Assembly: GCA_032629725.1 (NCBI GenBank)
Contig: JAFEVB010000005.1
Coordinates: 496,001-560,000 of the forward strand
DNA length: 64,000 nt
Direction: 5' to 3'
DNA from: Gremmenia infestans
Taxonomy: Eukaryota; Ascomycota; Leotiomycetes; Helotiales; Hamatocanthoscyphaceae
Below the pieces are notes generated by a model. That model was not told the DNA's origin and did no database searches. It saw only the letters and a program-made list of their open reading frames with translations. Shown here piece after piece: positions 1 to 10,470 of the stretch (positions are counted from its first letter, which is position 1; each line of letters starts with the position of its first letter). Both the position numbers and the translations under genes were made by a program.

Positions 1-413
1 GAACCGCCTTTGAAGTTCTGCGGATCGCTGGCGCTACTGTTCCGGATATGGAAACGATTATTCCAGAAGTCTCGCAGTACTCGCCCAATATTCAAAATCG
101 AGTTGGGATCGAGGCAGTGTACGCACCGTACATTGCTCAGCAGACAGCATCTATGAAATCATTTCAGAAAGACGAGAATTTGAAATTGCCAGTAGACTTG
201 GAGTATGACCAAGTGCATGGGCTTTCGATGCATGAGAAGTCAGTTCTTCAAGCTACCAGACCGGAATCTGTTGGGCAGGCGCGGCGCATTGAAGGCATGA
301 CACCTTCTGGACTTGTAAAACTGTTGGCGTATAGTCAGGTGAGAAATCGAGGGTTAAGATTAGCGGCGTCGAGTAGAGAAGGAGCCCTACAGGAGTGTGG
401 TGGCTACCCCTGA
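1..413 (+). CDS. MTO1: MTO1, mitochondrial tRNA uridine-5-carboxymethylaminomethyl modification enzyme, C-terminal part
   Basis: Only the last ~136 codons are in the window; the frame is open from base 3 and the 5' part lies outside. The protein matches the C-terminal helical domain of the GidA/MnmG/Mto1 family, with YAPYIAQQ, the LPVDLEYDQVHGLS block and RPESVGQARRIEGMTP, where the family has 'P.SIGQASRI.GVTPAD'. By family knowledge it acts with Mss1/MnmE in mitochondria to modify wobble uridines of tRNAs, using FAD and folate. The last residues after LLAYSQ are uncertain. GTGAGA at 339 and CTACAG ending at 392 could bound a 54-nt in-frame intron, so the tail is either about 30 residues or just ECGGYP. 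The stop at 411-413 is the same either way. Confidence 0.9.
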   Translation, partial: TAFEVLRIAGATVPDMETIIPEVSQYSPNIQNRVGIEAVYAPYIAQQTASMKSFQKDENLKLPVDLEYDQVHGLSMHEKSVLQATRPESVGQARRIEGMTPSGLVKLLAYSQVRNRGLRLAASSREGALQECGGYP

Positions 414-820
414 TATTCGTGTTAAGTTAGTCCCCTTGGCGCCTCGCACATTTGTACAATACATAATTCAAGTCGCGGAGACCTTTTCCCACCCAACATC
501 GTCTACATTACATTTTTAACGCACCCCAAGAATTGCACACAAGTGAAGAATTGACATCAAGACATAGTCAGTGGCACAAACAAACGGCTACAGCTGTGCC
601 AACAAGACGAAAACAGTTACGATCAAGATTCGACGGCCGCGTGGTCCAAGAAATATAGGTCCCACTCACTCTTTGACGAAGATCGTAAGTCAACTTTCAC
701 CATCCATACCCAGTAATTGGCTGACACAGTGATAAGATCCTCTCGCGCGCGCGCACACTGCAACTCTTCAACGATCAAAGTCCTTTCCCCTCGACAGATC
801 CATTTTCCAGACCCGATATA
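414..820. other. intergenic, MTO1 3' flank to Gln/Pro-repeat gene
   Basis: No coding signal seen. It holds a short alternating GC run (cgcgcgcgcg) near 745 shortly before the next gene, plausibly part of its promoter. Confidence 0.5.
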
Positions 821-2583
821 ATGTCAGACAAGGCCTTGACAAACTTGGGCTACACCCACATGTACTACGCACGTAAGGAAACCTCGTGCTGTACAGAGTG
901 ATGTCCACTAACATCAAAATAGAAGACATATCGCTACTCCGTGATTTGATTAACTCCACCGAAGCAGAGATCACACATAACGCCAGAAAGCTCATGGATA
1001 ACTTCCATGTTTGTACGCCGTATGATATGTCTGTTCGCGATGCAGTATGTGGTAAGTAACTCTTGAAACCTCCACGGCAAACTTGACGGCTGATGAGATG
1101 CCCTTCTTTTAGTCAATGCAGTTAAGATACTCGCCGACGGGGGGGACCTACCGCCTTATATCAAAGCATGGTCACTACTCGGACATATAAATGGCCCTAC
1201 ACTTGACGCACAGCGTTCTGCCCTGAAATTGATGTCAATGCAACAACTGTCTAGTATTTATTGGCCCAGCACACCAGACAGTGGCCCACTCCAACAGCTT
1301 CCAATTGCAGCAGCATATCCTATTCAATCGAATTCTATCTCGAACACTCTCCACACCAATATCTCAGGCAACACAAAAGCCCCGAGACCTTTTTCAAGAA
1401 ACAACATAAAACATCAGGGAAACGGATTATGTGCTGGAGAGATGCCCCCGATCTGCGGTTCAGCCCCTTCCCAAGGCAAGACTGTTTTGACAGGTCAAAA
1501 AGGGGAACCTGCGACTGGAGGGACTGGAATGGAACGAGGGAATGGGAATAACAAATCCTTATACGGCGTTCTACCCCCAGCTATCAACGGGGTCGACAAA
1601 AAGCTAGAGGAAACTCCTATGATGACATGTTCCAACAAGATGCCAATAAGTCCTCCCAGTAGTAAAGGATCAAACACCCCCCCTAGACAGCCATCAAGCA
1701 CGCCTAGGAGAAAGAAAGAGAAGATCTCACCCCCTGTAAGTGTGAATCTCCAAAATGAAGCATTAACTACACTAACACTTGCGTTCAGGGACGTCCATCG
1801 CGTTATGCCGAATTGAATGGAAAACACAATGAAGATCTTCGCAGCAGAGGTTTTAAACCCACTACTCAACAAATAAATGCCAGTGACGAAGTGCTAAATG
1901 GTTCAAGGCGTACCGTTTCGCCCGAAAAGAAGCCTGCGGCGCGTTTGATGCATTTCCCCCCATACTATCCTCAACAGCAGCAGACAATGGCAAGCATGGC
2001 AAACTTCCAGCTCCCCATTTATAATTGCCCTAATCCTGGAGGGTTCCCTGCGGATGCTGCTCAAACTCAGCAATTTCCGAATTATTCGATGTTTGGACAT
2101 TGCACGCCAATGATGAATGGCCATCAAAGGTATGCCACGCCGGCTCCGACGCCTCCTCCCAATTATGGTCAGCAATACCAGAATCTGGCTCCGGCTCCTC
2201 ATAGTCACGGTCAACAATACCAGAATCTGGGTCCAGCTCCCCATGGTCACCCAGTTCCGAATCACTCGATGGCTGGATATGCCCCTCAAACGTGGAATGA
2301 TCAAGTTCAACAAACGTATATCGCTCCGACGCCTCATATTTATGGTCAACAACACCAGGTTTTGGCTCCGGCTACTCATGGTCACCCGGTTCCGAATCAC
2401 TCGATGCATTCACATGTCCCACAAATGTCGAACGGTCAATTCCTACAACAATATGGCATGAGCACTGCGACGCCTTTTCAAGCTCAGACTTCTCATCAAT
2501 TAGGTCCGACATATATGGCACCTCAGATGCCTTATATCCCAGATTTATGGACTTTGAACCTTGAGCCTCGATTCGCCGGATAG
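821..2583 (+). CDS. uncharacterised Gln/Pro/His-rich repeat protein, four exons
   Basis: Predicted exons are 821-872, 923-1051, 1113-1735 and 1789-2583. All introns are GT-AG of 50-61 nt, the first with an ACTAAC branch site, and phase is kept throughout, giving 532 residues. The N-terminal ~90 residues look helical and ordered (…SLLRDLINSTEAEIT…, KAWSLLGHINGPTLDAQRSALKL). The middle is Ser/Pro/Lys-rich and disordered. The C-terminal half is Gln/Pro/His-rich with repeats of GQQYQNL.PAPH and HGHPVPNHSM. I recognise no catalytic motif. Low-complexity composition of this kind is common in fungal transcription or RNA-associated proteins, but that is only a guess. The start is the first ATG giving a continuous spliced frame. 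Confidence 0.7.
2155..2406 (+). repeat. imperfect in-frame tandem repeats in coding DNA
   Basis: Three related units encode GQQYQNLAPAPHSH, GQQYQNLGPAPHGHPVPNHSM and GQQHQVLAPATHGHPVPNHSM. The first two are adjacent and the third lies about 100 bases on. The copies stay in frame and differ mainly by substitutions, consistent with unit duplication inside the gene. Confidence 0.75.
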
Positions 2584-2942
2584 CAACCCCTACGCTCCAG
2601 ATGACCAAATCCCCTAGCAGAACTTGTACCAAATATGCCAGGCTATGCAACTCCGACCTGGGGATTTGAAACGAGCGGAGCAATGTTATAATACGTTTAT
2701 GGATAGATTGAATCAATAGGTTAGGTTCCTCTACTTATGGTTGTCTACAGCTATGGTTGTAATGGATCTGATGTCTCGCTCTGTCAGGGCTTCCGTATGG
2801 CAAGATATGCCCAGAGAATATGCACTACTTTGGATTTTGTGCTTGCGGAGGAAAGATCTCGTTATTAGACAAGGAAAAGGCATCCCGATGTCAAAGGCTT
2901 GTTGTGTAATTACAGTTTGTTTTAGTATACAATGCATACAAA
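2584..2942. other. intergenic between convergent genes
   Basis: 3' flanks of two convergent genes. Nothing coding is supported. Confidence 0.5.
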
Positions 2943-4384
2943 TCACTTCTTCTCCTTCGGTGACTCGCCCTTCTTTCCGTCGTCTTGGCTAAGGATCTTC
3001 ACTGCGTCTTTCGTGTAGATATAGCTGGCACCGCTCCAGATCGTCGTTGTTGCTACCAGATACCTTGAGACGAGTATTAGCAAAGTCGCACCACTAACTT
3101 TCGTTCTGCCTCCAAATCTCCAGGAGACCCATTTTCAATTTCGCCTTGCTTGCACCTTCCCAATCAAAAAAAGAAAGAAAAAGAAAAAAAGGAAAGCAAA
3201 ACACTTACTGCATACCCGTCATAAAGCCCTCAACATCAAGCGTAACAAGCGGCATGGCCGTCGTACCGCCTATCAGTGCCAACTGTAGCGCAGTATTATA
3301 TTTACTGATCGTAGTCGGATGCACCTCTGCCGACGGCAGACTGAAATCCCAATACCGCGCAAAAGTCTTTGGGGGAGGGAGCGAGATCCAGCGGTAGTAG
3401 ATGGCGGAGATGCCGAGGAGGATGTCTCGGCCGAGGATTATCACTGCGAGCCAGACTGGTTTTTGGGGGGTATTGTTAGGAATTTGTTTGTGGGAGGGAG
3501 GAGAAGAGGCGGGGGATTTTTGAAGAGAATGACAAGCAGGAGGAGGAGGAGGAGGAGGAGGAGGAGGAAATACCAGGTAAAGCCCCCTTGACAGCTAAAC
3601 ACACAGTCAAGATGGTCATAAGCGTCTTGTCAGCCATGGGATCAATCACCGTCCCGACTACAGTCTGTAAATTCCATCGTCGCGCAATGTAACCGTCTAC
3701 TAGATCCGTGATCCCGGCGTAGGCGAACAGCCCGACGGCCCAGGCGTGGTAGTCGTGTAGGACGAGGTAGCCGATCACGGGGGCGGCGATGAGGCGGGAG
3801 AAGGTTAGGATGTTGGGGACTGTGTAAATGTTTTCGTGAGGCGTTAGCTTTTTGAGGGCATTGAGGATCGGTTTCCTGAGTGCTGGTGCTGGTGCTGGTG
3901 AGGGTGAAGGCTTTTTGCTGCAGGTGATGTTAGTTTGAATATGAAAGTTTGAGGGGAGTCACGTGACTAGATACTGAATCATGAGAGCAAGGTAAAAAGA
4001 GATGTGTTTGTCTATGAACACGGGTCAGTTCATACCTTTTTAGGTCTTCTGATTCCTTTGAAGTCGAAAATAGCATGTCACGCCGTGTTGAAATACTCTT
4101 CACCGCCCTTCTAAAACTCTCTGGTTAGATGCATTTCTGCCATCAGCTGGCTGGGATTCCTACAAGTATGGGAAGGGATTCCCAGGCCTCGAACCGGACA
4201 TCGACATGGTCCACAACGCATTACTGCCTTGACATCTCGGTTCCAGCATAGGTGATCGTGGCCTAGACCTAAAGGCAGGCCTTCCAATTATCGACACCGT
4301 GAAATGACCACCGCCGCTGCCTCTGCCACTGCCCCATCTCGAACAAGTCCCAAGTCTCAACACCATTGCATTTTCCACCGCCAA
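2943..4384 (-). CDS. CRD1: CRD1, mitochondrial cardiolipin synthase
   Basis: Predicted exons on the minus strand are 4384-4164, 4110-4036, 3917-3574, 3455-3209 and 3063-2943, giving 335 residues with exact phase. Exon 3 encodes a perfect CDP-alcohol phosphatidyltransferase motif DxxDGxxARx8GxxxDxxxD, with Asp170, Asp173, Gly174, Ala177, Arg178, Gly187, Asp191 and Asp195. The following VWLAVIILGRD and SLPPPKTFARYWDF blocks are diagnostic of fungal Crd1. The enzyme condenses CDP-diacylglycerol with phosphatidylglycerol to make cardiolipin at the inner mitochondrial membrane. The N-terminus is Arg/Ser-rich and contains STRRDMLFSTS, which looks like a presequence cleavage region. Intron 3 carries a long AGG/TCC tract. 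The first exon is the least certain part, although its TT|A junction restores frame exactly across a 53-nt intron with a CTAAC branch site. Confidence 0.9.
3538..3568. repeat. (AGG)n microsatellite in CRD1 intron 3
   Basis: About ten AGG units on the plus strand (TCC on the sense strand of CRD1), just downstream of the predicted 5' splice site of intron 3. The sense transcript therefore has a long pyrimidine run unusually close to its donor. Confidence 0.9.
3958..3967. promoter_or_regulatory. GTCACGTGAC palindrome (E-box) inside CRD1 intron 2
   Basis: A perfect 10-bp palindrome with a CACGTG core, the site class bound by bHLH proteins such as Cbf1. It lies in predicted CRD1 intron 2. Function is inferred only. 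Confidence 0.35.
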
Positions 4385-5396
4385 GAACTCAGGGAAACGT
4401 CGGATATCGGTACAGATCTCGGGGACTAGGTTGGTATGTAGTGGTGGTATTGGAGGCTCCTCGCCTTCCCAAAACAGTCAGTCGTTTGAATATTGGTTTG
4501 AATATTGCCGAACAGGCGCGCGCTAGACGCTTGTACGCTTGGGCTTCTCCCATATCCAAGCTTCACCCCTTACCTTATTATGTCAAACATGCGGATCCCC
4601 CCGGCCCGGCACGAGAATATGCTTTAAGGAGCTATGTTTAATGTCAAGTATAAAAGTCAAAATCATACTGTCCCGCATTCCGTACTTTGCCCCGCTGGAC
4701 AAACAACGCGGCCAACCTTAAATCCTCGTCTTTATACAATATGTTACTTTATTCTTTGTGATCATCGCCGGGAATTCAAAGACTGAATCTTATTTTAATG
4801 TCGCGCCTAAGGATAGGAACGTCTTCCTACGTCTTACCTGTGAGAGAAACGGCTTTCCAGGTAGTATCTTGGAGGTAGTTGTAGCGTGTTGCAAAGCAAT
4901 CCTAATTTTAATGTCAAGTTTAGAGCTTCCTAGTGTACCTCGAGTTTCACCATGTTAAAGCGTATTTCAGCGTAGAAGTCTTAGTAATGTAGATTTCATC
5001 TGTTTTCTAATGTGTTGTTGTGCCGCAGCCTACAGAATGCCATGGCTTATACCACTGAATGGCACCATCAGCCCCCATATCCTCTTAACCATACAATGCC
5101 GTTACATCCGTGCATTATTCACGCTCAACCGAATTGCTTAGGCAGTAAAAAAACCCATGCTCTCCACATAAAATCAATACCCATGTAGTAATGGGGACAT
5201 GCCAATAGGCCCAGGAATCCTAGAAAACTCCTTGAGTCCCATCCTGGGAAATCTCAGCCACTCCATACGCCCAACGAAAGTTCCGCCCAGCTCCCATATC
5301 ACATATGACCAAATATATGCAAGTGTAAGAAAATCGTCCCTAAAAGGTGCTTTTCCGACTCCCCCAAAATACGAAAGTTTGCCATGCTTAAGGAGC
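4385..5396. other. intergenic, ~1 kb, CRD1 upstream to SGE1 3' flank
   Basis: No gene supported. TTTAATGTC recurs near 4639, 4796 and 4908, and AT-rich stretches with many stops fill 4700-5100. It may hold decayed repeat DNA, but I cannot define an element. Confidence 0.4.
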
Positions 5397-6794
5397 TCAT
5401 GTACTAGCCCATTGCTGAGAAGCCATGTAGTGGCCATGTCCAGCGCTCGAGTTTCCCATTGGCCCAATGTTCTCCTTCAAGCCTGTATGATCGATGTCCG
5501 AGAAGACATGTGCAGGTCGGTCATATGCTGCATGTTGTGGGGCGATCGGTAAGGACTTTGGGAGGGCATAAACGTTTGTTGTGTTGGCGGCGTTTTCTCT
5601 GTTTCCGTAATACCCCTGAGATGCATACCCAGAATCATTGCTAAGCTTCGAATCTGTCGACGTAGATGAGATGACGGAGACACCTGAATCCACCGAGCGT
5701 TGGTCGAAATTCGATGGCCGACGTGGGAAGCTTGTGGAGATAGCAGGTATTTGACTACGATTTGCATCGGAACTGGTACCAAGCACAGTGTTATATCGCT
5801 GTTGTCTATAGCCGCCAAAGTCTAGGTTCTCATTCTTCGGCGCTAAATATATGCCTGGAGAGGGAGTAAACTGGTTATCAAAAGCGCTATTCGAGGTGCT
5901 TGTCGGAATAGCTTCGTAAGATGCAGGATTGGCACTCATTGTATAATTACTATACACATTTGATGCTGGATACGAAATAGGTGGTGTTGGCAACGACATT
6001 GGCCGATGCAAGACACTCTGGTTTGTCATTTCGTATCCATTGCGGGCATAAGGGTAAACGCTATAGACAGGTCGATCGTCCATTCGGTCCAGAGTGTCTA
6101 CTTCGTCAATTGCCGTGCGGAAATTCTGCTTGGTGACGAGGTCGGGGCGTGGAATGATATGCTGGAATGTGGGGTCTTTTGAGGGAGTCTGTAATCTGTT
6201 GTTCATAACGTCGGCAACTGAGTAGTACGAGACCAGATGGTGAGAAACGCCTCCAACTGTCACGCTTACAGTCTTCTTTACAAGGCCTTCGTCTTTGAAG
6301 CCGTAGGAATCAACTAGTGAACCTATTAACGATCGCTCGGTTTCCTTGCTCAGCGAGTTGGATATGGGTGTATCAAGGTATGATGTAGCAGAAGATACTG
6401 GAGCGTAGCCATTTCCTGTATTGTGGCTAATTCCTGAAGTGGCAAATGGTACTTGGGCTTTGCTGATCCCAGGGGATTTCTTGCCACGCTTCATCGCTCT
6501 TTTCTTCTCGCCTGGGGGAAAGGGTCGCTCCAGCTCGCGATAAACAAGGAAGTTTCCCAAGATTCGACTCGGACTCCAAGGCACACCGTCAGTCCACCGC
6601 TTGATACCAGAAGAGTGTTCCTCGTATATGAAAACGTTTCCGCTCTGGATCAAACCTGCTCGTTCACGGTCGTGTGGGCGGCGAGCAACATGGTTCATGG
6701 CACCACTAAGACATGCCTCAAATAGGAGCAGTGCGTCTTGAGTAGAGGCAATATGGCCATAGAAAGTGGGGGAGAGTGGTGAGGCGGATACCAT
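5397..6794 (-). CDS. SGE1: Gti1/Pac2 (WOPR) family transcriptional regulator, Sge1/Ryp1/Wor1 type
   Basis: Single exon, 465 residues. The first WOPR half is at residues ~10-105 (TFYGHIASTQDALLLFEAC, RRPHDRER, SGNVFIYEEHSSGIKRWTDG, ELERPFPPGEKKRAMKR). Thr68 in KRWTDG is the conserved PKA-type site of the family. The second half (RSLIGSLVDSYGFKDEGLVKKT … HHLVSYYSVADV … PRPDL) shows this is the Wor1/Ryp1/Sge1 branch rather than Pac2. The C-terminal ~250 residues are Ser/Tyr/Pro-rich and disordered. Family members are DNA-binding master regulators of morphology, conidiation and effector or secondary-metabolite genes. The frame stays open upstream to 7004 but contains no ATG there. The ATG at 6794 (context ACAATGG) immediately precedes the domain. 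Confidence 0.92.
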   Translation of the reverse strand: MVSASPLSPTFYGHIASTQDALLLFEACLSGAMNHVARRPHDRERAGLIQSGNVFIYEEHSSGIKRWTDGVPWSPSRILGNFLVYRELERPFPPGEKKRAMKRGKKSPGISKAQVPFATSGISHNTGNGYAPVSSATSYLDTPISNSLSKETERSLIGSLVDSYGFKDEGLVKKTVSVTVGGVSHHLVSYYSVADVMNNRLQTPSKDPTFQHIIPRPDLVTKQNFRTAIDEVDTLDRMDDRPVYSVYPYARNGYEMTNQSVLHRPMSLPTPPISYPASNVYSNYTMSANPASYEAIPTSTSNSAFDNQFTPSPGIYLAPKNENLDFGGYRQQRYNTVLGTSSDANRSQIPAISTSFPRRPSNFDQRSVDSGVSVISSTSTDSKLSNDSGYASQGYYGNRENAANTTNVYALPKSLPIAPQHAAYDRPAHVFSDIDHTGLKENIGPMGNSSAGHGHYMASQQWAST

Positions 6795-7508
6795 TGTGCC
6801 AACTGTGTGGGTTTTAAAACTGTATTTATGTGTGTGTTGTTTTTGTGCGGATTGCGGTACAGCATCAGATGGCGGCGTAGTATTGCCCTCGATTGGAAAA
6901 GCGGGCGTGCAGTCGATTGGGTTTGAAGTGGGGAGCAGAGGTATGTTGTCAAAGCTTGGTGAACGTGGACTGGCGAAATGCAAAGTTGACGATCTTTGAG
7001 TCAAAGCTAAAGGTGTGGGGAGAGGTTCGAATGGTGGTTGTCAACGAGGCTGGTATTGCAAAAGATCATGGAGGAGGGCTGAAGAGGGATTGTTTATGCC
7101 TCGTAGCTCGCTCCTTTCGGCGTCTGTTGTAGGACAAAGGAGGGATGAGTAGGCCGAGTGTTGTTCAGACGGTACCGAGGAAGGCGGAGCATATGTACTG
7201 TACAGTAGATGGACTTGCTGGTCGCGTCCGTTCCGGAAGGCGCAAGGGTACCGTTGTACGTGGGTTTTGAGCGCGACTTCCGTGTCGTTGATGGTTTACC
7301 GTTTAGCTCTCGTGTCGTGAGAAGGCAACCAAGCGCAAGGATGTTGTCGTGCATACAGCCACCAAATACAGTAGCAACTAAGTCCCCAGTCAAAGCTGTT
7401 GAACCTTTCTTTCTCACGCCAAAGAGACCCTTGGGGAAAGCCAAATACAAGGCCAGTGCGGCCAGAAGTAGCAAGTGCAGTAGCTTCGTGGACTCGTTGA
7501 CTTTTTAG
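6795..7508 (-). other. upstream region of SGE1, possible long leader
   Basis: No conserved coding sequence. A perfect palindrome TACTGTACAGTA lies at 7196-7207. Regulators of this family can have long 5' untranslated leaders (C. albicans WOR1 is known for one), so much of this may be transcribed, but that is inference. Confidence 0.35.
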
Positions 7509-10231
7509 AAACGCGAGGGGCAGCGACGGTTGTGCAGGTGGTAGGTGCAGTTAGGGTTCTGAAAGGGTGGAAGTCTAATTATAAGAACCCTTAGGGGTCT
7601 TAAGGGATTGGCAGCAGTAGTACTCAGATCGAGGCAGCCCGTTCCATTTCTGGTCAAACAAAGCTACTACTATGCTTTCGCTCTGCTATGCTATCGTTGC
7701 TATGTTTGCGTGGGGGAGGTCTAGCCTCTAGGTACGAAGCACATAGGGCTTTCCTGCTTGAATGCAGCGTGTGCAGTAGTGAAGCCACTGCCACTTCCAG
7801 CAGGCGGCCAGCGAGCGTTGCAGCGTGATAAAAGAGAGGGGCGTCCGCCATCCGGGCGGTCTCAACTCAATTCCTCATTCCTCTTGGCCGTCGTGGCAAG
7901 GATGAAAACCTTCGCGGAGGGTGCCGTTGTTAGTGTCTTAAAGCTAGTGATAGCCATTCCCGATAGAGTCAGTAGTACTGAGTAGTCTGAGTAGTCGCTG
8001 CACTAGAGACCAGGTGAGGGGATATTGCTAGTGATCAGCATGGGAATTTACAAGGACTGTTGCGCAGGGTCTAGGCATTATTATGAGCCCAATAACCGGC
8101 ATGCTGCGACATGCCCAAGCATTTATTTATTCCGTAGGAGAGACGGTTGGCGGTTGAGTTCCGGGAGTTCCATTCCCAAGTGGACATGAAAGAAAGGCAT
8201 CAAGCTGCAGGGAGGTGGTTCTACAGCTCTCTTCAGGTCTCAAGAACGCTACTTGGTGGACTCCTCTGGCTCCCGTTCCGAAGGCCGGCAACGGGAAGGA
8301 TGGGTATAGATATCAAGTGAGGGTATTCGTTCGCAGTAAGGGTGCTTTGATCTCTTATTTGAAAGGAAGAAGTTAATGCATAGAAGTCAAGAGAATGCGA
8401 ATTACCGAGAAGAGTATTGTTCGGAGAGACTGATGAACCAAATCTTCCCAGTGATATTCCCATAATCAATAGTGTGATCCTCGCGACGAGGGCAGTACAG
8501 TTGAGACTTGGAAAGAGTGACCTTTGAGGGCTTCACGATGCTGATATTCTTCAACTGTCACATGGTCTAGTGTGTGAGTAGCTCGCAAGTCACTAATACC
8601 TCCTGTGGGTGGCGATCTCTGTACCTGGGAACACTGAGATTAGCCCAGTCGCTGTCTTTATTGGCTACACTGACATGATGAGGGATATTGGTTTTCTCTG
8701 CCCCTGCTTCCACTTGATACTAGGTGGGTTCAACCCGTCGAAGGCTCAAGTAGAGTTTCGCCTCGTAGCCTGCAGATCATTATTCGTCGTGGAGTGAAAC
8801 GGTTATATCGACTTTCCCAATGACGAAGTCCAGAACTCCCCTTAACAAGTGATAGACCAATTTTGTACTCTCATCCAGACTGGTTCCGTAACACGGTATT
8901 ACTTCGTAGCTTTTCCCTTCATACTCGTACGATGAACTTGCACATTATAGGCGATAAAAGCACTGGTAGTCGTCATCAAACGCTTGGAACATCAGGCTTA
9001 CGAAAGCATATCTGCTTGCGGAGGCCGGTATGACAAGTTTTGGTTCAAACGTTTGCGTGCGGCACGGTTCATCCCCAGAACTCGGAAACCTCGGCGTTGC
9101 CAGGGCTGGAGCGTGGCACTAAGTAACTTAGGTAGGAAGGTTAGGTCTCTACAGTAGATGCTATCTTGACCTATCTAGTGAACTACGAGGGAAGAGTGTG
9201 GAGCCAATCACCTCTGTCCAGTGATATCTTGCATGCAAACCTAATATACGAAGTACTCCGTAAGTTACTTTCTTTGGTAGACCACGAGCTAGAGACATCT
9301 CTAACTGCGGAGTCCGACCTCCACTTCTACCCCAAAGATAGACCATTTGAGCTTTGACCGAAGAGTGTGGAGCCGAAACATAAAGTCAATTGCGGTTTCT
9401 AGGCCGTACAATGCTACATTATCCTCAAACCCCCATATTGTCAGTGCTTCCAAAATCTATTATTACAACTTCACAATGTCATTTCCCAGAGTAGGTTTAT
9501 AATTTACTAGGCCGTAGTATACATCTAGACGTAAGCCTTTAATGAAGTCTCCATATATAATTCATACAATAGAATAGAATGATAAGAGCCTAAGAGGACG
9601 CCGTGACTTAGTATATCATAGTGTGTCGTGCCGGTCTTTGACATCGCTCCAAGCTTGACGTCGGAGGGCTGTGCGGAGTAGGGTTATGGTTCTGCGCCAG
9701 TATGATCTGTATTCTCGTAAAACGCTCGATTCAAGGGGTAAAGAAGGTTTCTTCAACGAACAACCAGGTAGGCTCCGGAGACAAAACCTTAAATTCTTTG
9801 CATATAGCAAATAGATCCCCCACGTTGGACTTGAATACAATTTTCTGCACCTCGCTCACTTTTCATTATACCTTTTCCTCTTCGTCGTCGTCTCTGAATT
9901 GATGTTACAGATCTCCCTAGTGACATTTGGACCTTGTCCCCTTCCCTTGTAAAAGAAGCTGCGCTAGATCCTTGCGCTACGGCCAACTCCAAGTGGTTCA
10001 ACCGTTCAACAGACAGAGCTCCCGTGTCTGTGTAGTAGTAGATCGCGGAGAAGAGTCTCCTCTACCACCAGTCTTCCAGCCAATCGTGGGCTTTCATGTT
10101 ATACGAAGTAAACCGGATTTCACTCCACGATACTGTCTCGACTGTATCTCCCATGGCAGGATGTGTCCAGGGATTCCAGGACGGCAGGATGCATGTGAAT
10201 GCCAGTCACTTGACCATTTGAGGGCTTCTGC
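7509..10231. other. gene-poor DNA
   Basis: No ORF with recognisable protein content or plausible splice structure. A 15-bp direct repeat GAAGAGTGTGGAGCC occurs at 9191-9205 and 9360-9374. TACTTCGTA/TACGAAGTA-like motifs recur at ~8886, 9245 and 10101. Composition is mixed, neither strongly AT-rich nor coding. Confidence 0.5.
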
Positions 10232-10470
10232 TACTATCCCCCCCCCCTTAATAAAGGTTAATGATCCTTCGCCCCACCGTGTAAACAGGGGAATTAAGCA
10301 AATGATATCACTCTATCTAGGGCTTAGTGGGACCTTACAAGGACCTTACAAGTACCCTGCGCCGTGAATAGTGGGCCATTTGCTAGGGTAGGTAGCCATT
10401 CAGTTCTATGGGATTCTACGTTTTATGGAGATTTTACGTGATTTAACCTTTATTAAGGGGGGGGATAGTA
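10232..10470. mobile_element. MITE-like element A, TA target duplication, C-tract terminal inverted repeats
   Basis: The left end is TA|CTATC(10)TTAATAAAGG…, with the terminal repeat starting at 10234. The right end, reverse complemented, is CTATC(8)TTAATAAAGG…, ending at 10468. The arms match for about 27 bp, differing in the length of the C run, and TA flanks both ends. The interior (~180 bp) has no coding capacity. A TA duplication with short terminal inverted repeats is typical of non-autonomous Tc1/mariner-type elements. Confidence 0.75.

Noticed and set aside
6795..7004. Upstream open frame continuing the SGE1 reading frame
   Set aside because: It lacks an ATG (the open frame starts at TTG). 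The WOPR domain begins right after ATG 6794.
7209..7508. 99-codon ATG-initiated ORF upstream of SGE1
   Set aside because: No recognisable domain and an overlapping open frame on the other strand of similar length. Composition is not coding-like, and it is probably leader or intergenic sequence.
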